Shown piece after piece: positions 1-7,400 of a stretch of 12,409 nucleotides of DNA. Position 1 is the stretch's first letter, and every line of letters starts with the position of its first letter. A program made the position numbers and the translations under genes. The notes beneath the pieces were generated by a model that worked only from the letters and a program-made list of their open reading frames with translations, searched no databases and had not been told where the DNA came from. The stretch lies in the NCBI GenBank assembly GCA_004335835.1, contig RWJK01001969.1, positions 98,525 to 110,933 on the forward strand, written 5' to 3'. This DNA comes from Scenedesmus sp. ARA3. Taxonomy: Eukaryota > Chlorophyta > Chlorophyceae > Sphaeropleales > Scenedesmaceae.

Positions 1-54
<54 letters not shown>
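1..54 (+). repeat. (CTG)18 microsatellite at the window edge
   Basis: Eighteen perfect CTG units, then CCG CTG CTAG, with a possible acceptor AG at 63-64 before the first visible phosphatase exon. It can be read as an intron end serving as the pyrimidine-containing tract, or as coding poly-Ala in the GCT frame that runs openly into ARYEERLAG. The sequence alone does not settle which. The repeat continues to or beyond the left edge. Confidence 0.9.
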
Positions 55-56
<2 letters not shown>

Positions 57-64
57 GCTGCTAG

Positions 65-1187
65 GTATGAGGAGCGGCTGGCTGGCGCTGCTGCCAGGCT
101 GAGTGAGGCTGCAGGCGAGGCTGCAGGCATCACACAGCAGCTGACGGCGCTGCGGGTGAGCCGCTACTTGATTTTGATTTGATAGATCTACAGCTGATCT
201 CACCATTGACAGTGCAACACGTCATCATGGCTTGTTTTCCAGTAGGTGAAGTAGTTTCAGCATACAAGTAGCTGAACGTGGCAGTGGGAGAGGGGGGGTG
301 TGCCTGGGAGCGCTGGCCTGACTGTGCTCTGTGCCTGCGCCTCTGCTACTGCCGGCTGCCCTGCCATGGTGTGCTGCTTCCAGGCGCTGCTTGAGGAGTG
401 TGCTGCCGCCCTGGCCGACCTGAAGCTGGCGGCCTTATTAGCTGTGTTGCTGTCCTCAGCTGACACTAATCTGTGTTGCTTGCTTTGCTGCTGCCTGCTG
501 CCTGCTGCCTGCTGCCCGGGCGCTGCTTTGGGAGCTGTCTACTGCCTGAGCCAGCTGTGTTCACCTTCCTGCTTGACCGTGCTCTGAGCCGCGCTGTGCC
601 TGCTGCCCTGCCTTTGTGTGCTGCTGCTGCCAGGCGCTGCTTGAGGAGCGTGCTGCTGCCCTGGCTGGCCTGAAGCTGGCAGCAGAGCATATGCTGTTGA
701 TTTGCCGCCCCTGCTGCCTGACAGTGCTCCTAAGCAAAACATTACGCCTGATTGAAAGCTGCGTTGCTGTCATGTGTTGCCTCACTGCTGTGCTGCAGGC
801 GCTGCTTGAGGAGCGGTCTGCTGCCCTGGCTGGCCTGAAGCTGGCAGCAGAGCATATGCTGTTGCTGTGTTGCCCCTGCTGCCTGACAGTGCTCCGTCGC
901 TGTGCTGACGCCGCGCTACCGCCTGCACTGCTGCCCCGGGAGGCCTGACCGCGCTCTGCCTCTGCGCCTCTGCCACTGCCTGCTGGTCTGCTATCCTGTG
1001 CTGCTGTCGTGTGCTGCTGCCAGGACCGCGCTGACCCCTGCTGTCATGTGTTACCTCACTGCTGCTGTCAGGCGCTGCTTGAGGAGCGTGCTGCTGCCCT
1101 GGCCAGCCTGAAGCTGGCAGCAGAGGCCACACTGCTGAGGGCGGGGGAGCTCATGGCAGCAGCACAGCAGCGCCTGGACGCAGAGCA

Positions 1188-1227
<40 letters not shown>

Positions 1228-4200
1228 TCTAGCAGCAGCAGCAGCAGCAGCAGCAGCACGTTGCGGCCGCCAGGCGGCAGCAGTGGGGAGGCTGCAGTGC
1301 TGTTTGTCGGGCAAGCACCAAGCGATCAGCAGCAGCAAAGCAAGCAGGCTGCGCAGCCAAGCAGCAGCAGCAGCAGCAGCAGCGATGCTGCAGACGATGT
1401 GCTGCTGCTTGCGCAGAGGCTGCTGGACGAGGGTATGGGGGCACTGCTGGGAAGCAGCAGCAGCAGCAAAGACAGCAGCCAGGAGAACGGCAGCAGCAGC
1501 AGCAGAAGCGGCAGCAGTAGGTCATCTACACCAAGCGGAAGCGCTGTCTCTGCTCCAAACACCGCTCTGCCGGCTGTAGTAGCAGGCGCAGCAGCAGTCG
1601 CCACGCAGCCGCGCGCCGCACCTGCAGCAGTCAAGCCCAGCCGCCGCCGGCAGCAGCAGCAGCACTTGCGGCTTCGTGCTGCTGGTGTGAGTCTGCCACA
1701 CCCAGCCAAGGCCAAAACAGGCGGCGAGGATGCATTTTTCATTAGCAGGGCAGGCTGTGGCGGCTTTGGTGTTGCGGATGGTGTTGGCAGCTGGGCAGCG
1801 GACGGTGTGGATGCTGCTGCATATGCTGGGGGCTTGATGGCTGCTGCTGCTGATGCGGTGGAGCGCTCTGGGGGCGGCGAGGGGCCCCGCGAGGTGCTGG
1901 CGTATGCGCAGGTGGGGTGACAGAGTTGTTTAGCGCTAGTTGCCTTTGCTGCATTGAATGCATGTTGGCGTACGCGCAACTGGGAAAACGATAGGCAGTA
2001 GGTGGGGGCCGAGGGCCCGCGCAAGGTGCTGGCGTACGCGCAGGTGGGACAAACATACAGAAGTGATGAAAAAGAGATGCAGAAAACAGAACTAAGCGCT
2101 TTGCGCTTGTTGAGTCGATGCATGATGTGTGCACATGCAGCTGCATGTAGCAGCAGGCATGCATGCTGACAGGCGGCACGCACTTTTGACGCCCCGAGTC
2201 CGCCTGCAGAAGCACACGGCAGTGCCAGGCAGCTGTGCAGCGCTTGTGCCTAGCGGCGTAAGGCTTGCAAACCCCTGCCACACTTGCGCCCTGCACTGCC
2301 TTGCCCTGCGCTGCCTGTTGTGCATGCAGAAGCACACGGCCGTGCCAGGCAGCTGCACTGCGCTGGCAGCGCAGGTGCTGCAACGCCCTTGAGATGCTAC
2401 CTCACTTGTATGCTGCCCGACCTGCCCTGCCCCACCTGCCCCGTTGTCTTTGTGCATGCAGAAGCATGTGTGCCAGGCAGCTGCACAGCGCTTGTGCCTG
2501 GCAGCGTAAGGTTTTCAAACCTCCTGCCTCACTTGCGCCCTGCGCTGCCTTGCCCTGCGCTGCCTTGCGTGCATGCAGAAGCACACGGCTGTGCCAGGCA
2601 GCTGCACTGCGCTGGTGGCGCAGCTGCTAACCTCTTATGATGCTCCCTCACAGATGATGCCGGGACCCACTTGTAACTGTCATGCTTTAATGCGTGCAGA
2701 AGCACACGGCCGTGCCAGGCAGCTGCACTGCGCTAGTGGCGCAGCTGCGGCCTTCTTCGCTGCTGGAGGTGTGCCTGGTGGGGGATGTGGGGCTGCGGCT
2801 GATACGAGGTGGCAGAGTAACAGCAGCAACAGAGGTGCGCGGCGCTTGGCAGGCAACGGGGTTGTTGCTGCAGTTGTACTCGTGTCTTGTGCATGCACCG
2901 CATCCTGGAGCCACACATACACTGCACCGGGTGCGTGCGTGGCTGATTGTCTGCATACATAGCGCCCTCTGCTGTGTTTGAGGTGTGCCTGGTGGGGGAT
3001 GTGGGGCTGCGCCTGATACGCGGCGGAGGGGTCACAGCAGCAACAGAGGTGCGGCAAAGCGCAGCACGGCTACAAGGTCATGAGGCCATGCGTGCTTGTT
3101 TGTGCGCCATCGAAAGCACTGCGTTTTGAAGCCACACACGCACAGGTGCACCAGTGACCCTCTGTATACATAGCGTCCTCTGCTGCATTGGAGATGTGCC
3201 TGGGTGCGGATGTGGGGCTGCGGCTGATACGGGGTGGAAGGGTCAGCAGCGACAGAGGTGCGGCGCGGCTGGCAGCATGGTGTGACTGCGGTTGCATCTG
3301 TCACATGCGGACGCGTTGCCGATGCCTGTATGCACAACTGCCTAAGTAGCACAGGATACCCTGCAGAAGCTGGCAGCAGCGGCTGAAGAGGCTTTGCTGC
3401 ACGCTGCATCTTTGCCCCGCAGGTGCAGGAGCACGCATGCAACACACCTTACCAGCTGCACCTGGCACCTTGCACACCCATAGCACCCCACGCAGCCCTC
3501 CAGGATCTATGTACAACATTTGTGACTGGCTGTTGTTGCCCCCGCAGGTGCAGGAGCACTCGTTTGATACCCCATATCAGCTGGGCCACCTGGGGCTGCC
3601 TAGCTCTGACACAGCAGCACTGCTTGGATGCGTGTGCTGGCATGGCTGTTGTGCCCCACATCACCTTGCGATCAAACCAGTCCAAAGGAATCAAATATTC
3701 TGCTTGGCCGCTGTGTGTCTGCAGGTGCAGGAGCACTCATTTAATACCCCATATCAGCTGGGCCACCTGGGGCTGCTGCCCGGCTCTGACACAGCGGGCA
3801 TGGGCCTGGGCTACAGCCTGGCGCTGGCTGCTGGTGACGTCATCATTGCCGGCAGTGACGGGCTGTGGGACAATGTGTGGGACGATCAGCTGGAGGCGCT
3901 GGTGCAGCAGGGGCTAAGGTAAGGAGGAGGGGCTGATATTGTTGATATGATTTCAGGTGTTATCCTCAAGTGTGTGACGACCAGCTGGAGACCCTGGTTG
4001 CTAGCGGGCTGCGATGAGAATTTGGCGCATGGGACATTGCTGTGTTGTGTAATCATTTGTGGGCCTGGGCTACAGCCTGGCGCTGGCTGCTGGTGACGTC
4101 ATCATTGCCGGCAGTGACGGGACAATGTGTGGGACGACCAGCTGGAGGCGCTGGTGGCGCTGGGGCTGCGGTGGGTGCTTTTTCTTACAAGCTGGGATGA

Positions 4201-6164
4201 AGGGGGTTGATTGTGTCAACTTTTTTCCAGAGACGTGTCGGACAAAGTGTGGGACGACCAGCTTGAGGGGCTGGTGGCGGCTGGGCTGGGCCCCGGGGTG
4301 AGTGCTGCTTGTTTCTTTGCGGCGAGATCAAGGAAGCGGTTTGAAATATCCGCTGTTATTTATTGGATTGGGGACGACCAGCTGGAGGGGCTGGCGGCGG
4401 CTGGGCTGCGGTGAGGGGAAGGATCTGACGTCGTTCAGACTACTACATGTGTGTTCAGGTGTTTGACGAGCAGCGGGAGGCCCTGATTGCAGACGTGCTG
4501 CGATGAGGGCTTGGGGCATGGGACTCCCATGCCACGAAGCGTCATGGAAGCCCGCATGCAACCAGGGCCTCCCGCTGCTAGTCAAACACCTAAAAACACA
4601 TGCAGTGTGACGTTGCTGTGTGTGTAATCACTTGGGCTACAGCCTGGGGCTGGCTGCTGGTGATGTCATCATTGCCGGCAGTGACGGGACAACGTGTGGG
4701 ACGACCAGCTGGAGGCGCTGGTGGCCCAGGGGCTGTGGTGGGTGCATTTTTTACAAGCTGGGATAAAGGGGGTTGATTGTGTCAACTTTTTTCCAGAGAC
4801 GTCTGGGACAACGTGTGGGACCAGCTAGAGGGGCTGGTGGCGGCTGGGCTGCGGTGAGTGCTGCTTGTTTCTTTGCGGCGAGAACTAGGGTGGGAGGCGG
4901 AGGCACAGTTGGTTGTGTGATGACACGTCTTTGTCAGAGTAGGGACGTCTTCGTCAGAGTAGGGACAGCTCAGAGCGTGCACGGCAAAGGAGCGGCGAGC
5001 ACAGCTTGAAAGCGCCTTGTGTGGTGCAAGCCGTGCATGCTGCTGCCCTCTGCACATGCTGCGCGCTGTTGCCAGCCTCACGGCTGTTTTCCCTGCCTGC
5101 TGCGCTGCCGTTGCAGGCATCTGCCGCCCTCTGCTGCCGCCTGGGATGCTGCTGCTGCTGCGCGGCTGGCTCGCTCTGTCGCTGAGGTGGCTGCTGGCCA
5201 GGCTGCTGATAGTAACTTCAGGAGCCCTTGGGCGGTAGAGCTGGCGGAGCGCATGCCACAGGTGAACTTTGGAGGGGGTGGGGCTGATTTGGAGGGTGTC
5301 TGTGCAGTACAGCCCATCATGCAGTCTATTTCTGAGGTGGCTGCTGGCCAGGCTGGTGACAGCAATTGCAGGAGCCCCTGGGCGGTGGAGCTGGCGGGGC
5401 GCATGCCGCAGGTGAACATGTGCTTGTTTTGGATTTGGTTTGATGGAGCGCTTGTCAAGGGCAGGAGGTCATGTGGGCTTGGTTGCAGAACTGCGCAGTG
5501 GCTACGGCAGCGGCCTTGTTTGAGGGAAGGTTGCTTGGGCAGCAGGTTTCCTTTGCGGTCTAATGCTGAGATGGCTGCTGGCCAGGCTGTGGACAGCAAT
5601 ATCAAAAGCCCTTGGGTGGTGGAGCTGGCGGAGCGCGTGCCACAGGTGGGCATGTGCTTGTGCCTGTTTGTGTTGGCACTGTTCCTTTCTTTGTTCAAAC
5701 AGTCACCCTCACCCTGCAGTGGGTGGGCGGGCAGGCGGCCCTGGTGTGGGCGTCTGTGTCGTAGCTGGCTCCTCATGCGATCTGCCAGTTGGTGTGGTGT
5801 GGCCTGAGCTGCTTGCTAGCAGAAGCAGTGTGGGCACTCCAGCGCATTAGCAGGATGAGGAGCGCGAGCTGTAAGCTGGTGTGGTGTGGCCCCCGGACTG
5901 CTAGCAGAAGCAGTGTGAGCACACCACAAGGGTGTAAGCATAAGAATGCTTGTTACAGTCGGTGTCACGCAAAGGCATATGCAAAGTGCAATGCATTGCA
6001 ATGAGCACTCCAGGGTGTTTGCAGGGTGAGGGCGGCTGAGGGGCCTGGCCAATGCCAGAAGCGCTTGCAGCTGCAGGTGCGGCTGCAGCAGTGTCGCGCT
6101 GTATGCGTGGCTGTTGCACTTTGCATTGAACCATACCCGCTGCTGCCGCTGCTGCTGCTGCCGC

Positions 6165-6209
<45 letters not shown>

Positions 6210-6301
6210 GTCTGCAGGCGCAGGGCCTGATGTCGCGCCTGTTTGGCCCGCGCGGAGGCAAGCCTGACGACATCACAGTGGTGGTGGCGCTGGTGGCGTG
6301 A
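65..6301 (+). CDS. PTC7/PBCP-like PP2C protein phosphatase, six exons, 5'-truncated
   Basis: Metal-dependent Ser/Thr protein phosphatase of the PP2C superfamily, PTC7/PBCP-like branch. Exons: 65-155, 1072-1911, 2700-2834, 3725-3918, 5117-5261, 6218-6301 (TGA at 6299-6301). Junction phases agree throughout; the exon 4/5 join rebuilds an Arg codon (AG+G). Visible product is at least 495 residues. Residues 1-75 are an Ala/Glu/Leu-rich probable helix (YEERLAG, ALLEERAAALASLK). Residues 76-234 are low-complexity Ala/Ser/Gln. The catalytic domain is about 235-495: GGEDAFF (Asp250), GVADGVGSW (Asp266), PGSCTALVAQL, GDVGLRLIRGG (Asp339), VQEHSFNTPYQLGHL, GSDGLWDN (Asp400), RSPWAVELAERMPQ, GGKPDDITVVVALV (Asp485/486). 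All metal Asp are present and domain length is normal for the family. The plant PBCP branch dephosphorylates photosystem II core proteins in the chloroplast; that substrate and location are inferred, since any transit peptide lies outside the window. Exon 1 may instead extend left, because the GCT frame of the CTG tract is open as poly-Ala. Confidence 0.88.
384..895 (+). repeat. Three partial copies of the 5' border of phosphatase exon 2 (intron 1)
   Basis: The start of exon 2 (1072 onward, encoding ALLEERAAALASLKLAAE) is repeated upstream in intron 1 at 384-434, 634-730 and 799-895, each just after an acceptor-like CAG. The second and third copies are both 97 bp long and nearly identical. 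Flanking intron is copied too: 770-798 resembles 1043-1071, just before the real exon, and 318-360 resembles 947-985. The copies keep the exon reading frame for about 17-19 codons, but none is followed by a convincing donor. They look like decoy half-exons made by tandem duplication across the splice site. Confidence 0.85.
1189..1257 (+). repeat. Coding CAG-type tract: poly-Ala 12 then poly-Ser
   Basis: Within exon 2, twelve GCA codons (1189-1224) are followed by GGA TCT and nine AGC codons (1231-1257). One trinucleotide repeat is therefore read as Ala and, after a register change, as Ser. More short AGC runs follow at about 1360-1383, 1453-1467 and 1490-1503, and CAG read as Gln occurs at about 1327-1335 and 1651-1662. 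The tract lies in the low-complexity linker before the catalytic domain, so length changes should be tolerated. Confidence 0.9.
1963..2048 (+). repeat. Two copies of the 3' border of phosphatase exon 2 (intron 2)
   Basis: The last bases of exon 2 plus its donor (about 1872-1917, encoding GPREVLAYAQ then GTGGGG) recur downstream. There is a degenerate copy at 1963-1984, in which the donor-equivalent site reads ACTGGG. A better copy at 2004-2048 keeps CAG followed by GTGGGA. Both lie in intron 2, on the donor side of the exon. Confidence 0.8.
2210..2699 (+). repeat. Tandem array, about 120-bp period, of the 5' border of exon 3 (four decoys)
   Basis: The exon 3 start (AAG at 2700, encoding KHTAVPGSCTALVAQL) is preceded by four copies beginning at 2210, 2330, 2462 and 2579, each after a GCAG acceptor. 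Spacings are 120, 132, 117 and 121 bp. Copies 1 and 3 share the same downstream intron text (GTAAGG, then a CTTGCGCCCTGC-type stretch), while copies 2 and 4 are closer to the real exon, so the array looks like a repeated dimer. Copy 3 has a 4-bp deletion that breaks the frame. Confidence 0.88.
2983..3263 (+). repeat. Two copies of the 3' border of exon 3 (intron 3)
   Basis: The end of exon 3 (about 2766-2834, encoding EVCLVGDVGLRLIRGG to TAATE, donor at 2835) recurs at 2980-3048 and 3191-3257, a period of about 209-214 bp. Both copies keep the donor GTGCGG. The upstream text CATACATAGCG(C/T)CCTCTGCTG is also shared. The first copy stays open and in frame; the second has small indels that break the frame. 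Confidence 0.87.
3423..3610 (+). repeat. Two copies of the 5' border of exon 4 (intron 3)
   Basis: The exon 4 start (3725, VQEHSFNTPYQLGHLG) is preceded by a degenerate copy at 3423 (VQEHACNTPYQLHLAP) and a close copy at 3548 (VQEHSFDTPYQLGHLG). Both follow CGCAG acceptors. The close copy keeps similarity through LPSSDTA and then diverges, with no good donor nearby. Spacing to the real exon is 302 and 177 bp. Confidence 0.87.
3975..4853 (+). repeat. Seven copies of the 3' border of exon 4 (intron 4)
   Basis: The end of exon 4 (GLGYSLALAAGDVIIAGSDG to WDDQLEALVQQGL, donor at 3919) is repeated through intron 4: a 3975-4013, b 4061-4170, c 4231-4297, d 4371-4410, e 4461-4502, f 4631-4737, g 4797-4853. 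Copies b and f are long and share the same 7-bp deletion after GSDG. b-c and f-g form a higher-order unit offset by about 567 bp, including the intervening text with TCAACTTTTTTCCAG. Donor GT is kept in b, c, d, f and g, but reads AT in a and e. Confidence 0.88.
4443..4605. repeat. Long imperfect palindrome with 81-bp arms
   Basis: The arms 4443-4523 and 4525-4605 are reverse complements at about 80 percent identity (about 15 mismatches by eye, no gaps needed). They meet at a perfect centre, GGCATGGGA-C-TCCCATGCC. The left arm contains exon-4 border copy e, so the right arm is an inverted copy of a decoy. This accounts for the extra roughly 80 bp that separates e from f compared with a from b. 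Confidence 0.85.
4925..4964 (+). repeat. 20-bp tandem duplication in intron 4
   Basis: Two adjacent 20-bp units (4925-4944 and 4945-4964) begin ACGTCT and end GTCAGAGTAGGG, differing at one base (T/C). They lie in the last part of intron 4. I see no other structure between 4885 and the exon 5 acceptor at 5116. Confidence 0.8.
5325..5645 (+). repeat. Two 87-bp copies of the 3' part of exon 5 (intron 5)
   Basis: The last 87 bp of exon 5 (5175-5261, about VAEVAAGQAADSNFRSPWAV to MPQ) is repeated at 5325-5411 and 5559-5645 with exactly the same length. Both copies remain open over 29 codons with mostly conservative changes (SPWAVELAGRMPQ, SPWVVELAERVPQ), and both keep the donor (GTGAAC, GTGGGC). 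The first copy is preceded by a usable GCAG acceptor; the second has GCGG there. Confidence 0.87.
5788..6030 (+). repeat. Roughly 90-bp degenerate repeat in intron 5
   Basis: A TGGTGTGGTGTGGC ... CTAGCAGAAGCAGTGTG block appears at about 5788-5832 and again at about 5876-5920. A related GAGCACTCCAG ... GCAG(G/A)TGAGG piece occurs at about 5830-5860 and 6003-6030. This looks like a further tandem repeat, but it does not match any exon border that I can see. Confidence 0.65.
6139..6208 (+). repeat. (CTG)14 tract before the last phosphatase acceptor
   Basis: Imperfect CTG/CCG units from 6139 lead into fourteen perfect CTG units (6167-6208), ending nine bases before the exon 6 start (CGTCTGCAG, AG at 6216-6217). 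The tract occupies the normal place of the polypyrimidine tract. It is intronic: exon 6 begins at 6218, in phase with the exon 5 end at 5261. Confidence 0.9.
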
Positions 6302-7029
6302 TGACGCGGCAGGCCCCACGCAGCAGGCTTGTGTCATCCCTGATGCGCTTTTCTACATGCATGGCTGCATTCAGGGCAGCTAGTCGGGCGCTTTCAAGGG
6401 ATGTTTTGCATCTTACTGCTGTGACAGGTTTGTCAGGCGGTAACAATATATATGTGCTGCGATTTAGGCTTGTTAAGCAGCGTGTAGGGCAGCTGCATGC
6501 TGCAGCAACTGGCTGGGAGCTGCATGCAGCTGCTGCGGCTGCTGCTGCTGCGGATGCACCGGCCGCTGCGCACAGCTATATGTTTGAGATGCTGTGTCAC
6601 TAGTGTTGTATTGTTAGGCAGTGAGTTGTGCGAGTGCAACAAGTGAACCCTTTTTGGCCTCCAGTTTTGGTCGGCGGCTGCTGTTGTTGCTGCTGCTGAT
6701 TGACAGCCAGCAGCAAAGCAAGCTGGTGCATTTTGAAGCTTGGCAACACCGTTGTCCTTTTTGCATGTTGTTTGGCTGCGGGCTTGTGCCCTGTGCTGTG
6801 GTGTTGTCGTGATGATGATTGTCATGATGATCAGCATGATATCACCCTAAATTGTGGCCACCACACAATTTTGAAGTTGCTTTGGGTGGGTCCTGCAGTG
6901 CTTGGGAGTGGTCTGGTTATTACATTTGAACTGCCGCTTAGCAGTTGGTTACGGATACTAGTAAAAGCGAGTATGGCAAATGACAGTCATTCCGTGTAGC
7001 TCTGCTCAAGCAGCACAGCGTGCGTCGCA
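6302..7029. other. Downstream flank of the phosphatase gene, no gene recognised
   Basis: This stretch should begin with the phosphatase 3' UTR. I see no convincing coding region. Around 6536-6560 it is CTG-rich. At 6849-6871 there is a small hairpin with 8-bp arms AAATTGTG/CACAATTT and a 7-base loop. The usual chlorophycean polyadenylation signal TGTAA is absent here; the first one after the stop is at 8309, so the transcript end cannot be placed. Confidence 0.5.
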
Positions 7030-7400
7030 GTAGCTCAGTTATCGATAAACCTTCTAACAAAAATTACAGGATTTTTTCTAAAAATAGTAGCAGCCACAGA
7101 CCGAGATATCCAGGACTTTAATTTCTGTACCTTGCACACGATGTCCGCAAATGCATTCAAATAATCCGGACTCAGCAAAGGCAACAAAGTGCAATCGCTT
7201 TTACTGCAGGAGGACGCCTGTGACAGGCACACCAGCAACACAAACCTGATTTTCACTTGGTTGTGACCACCTACGCAGTTGTACACCGCAACCATACGCT
7301 TCATAAAGATCTTTATTATGTTTGTTATAATAAAAAAATTCGGCAACGATGTACAGAGCGCAATCAAAAAAGAACAGTATTGCAACCACTCACTGACATG
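7030..7400. other. AT-rich island with an AATAAA-bearing inverted repeat
   Basis: Base composition drops sharply compared with both gene regions, with A/T runs at 7055-7085 and 7312-7340. An inverted repeat TTTATTAT/ATAATAAA (7312-7319 and 7327-7334, 7-base loop) places AATAAA on both strands. A minus-strand open frame of about 116 codons (7035-7385) covers the island but matches no family I recognise. This could be a spacer, a terminator region between convergent units or old mobile-element sequence. Confidence 0.45.

Noticed and set aside
300..948. Cys/Leu-rich plus-strand open frames as small secreted proteins
   Set aside because: These are CTG/TGC-rich intron 1 sequence running through the exon 2 border copies; the Cys and Leu content comes from the repeat, not from a secreted-protein pattern.
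1326..2183. Long minus-strand open frame (285 codons) antisense to phosphatase exon 2
   Set aside because: It is the reverse shadow of a GC-rich, CAG-repeat exon; the translation is poly-Leu/Cys with no domain, while the plus strand encodes PP2C motifs.
2210..2700. Evenly spaced repeats resembling a CRISPR array
   Set aside because: The period is about 120 bp, the repeated part encodes a PP2C exon start after an acceptor AG, and the spacers are themselves related intron sequence in a eukaryotic gene.
5078..5776. Minus-strand open frame of 232 codons over exon 5 and intron 5
   Set aside because: Its internal repeats simply mirror the three 87-bp copies of the exon 5 end on the plus strand; no recognisable domain.
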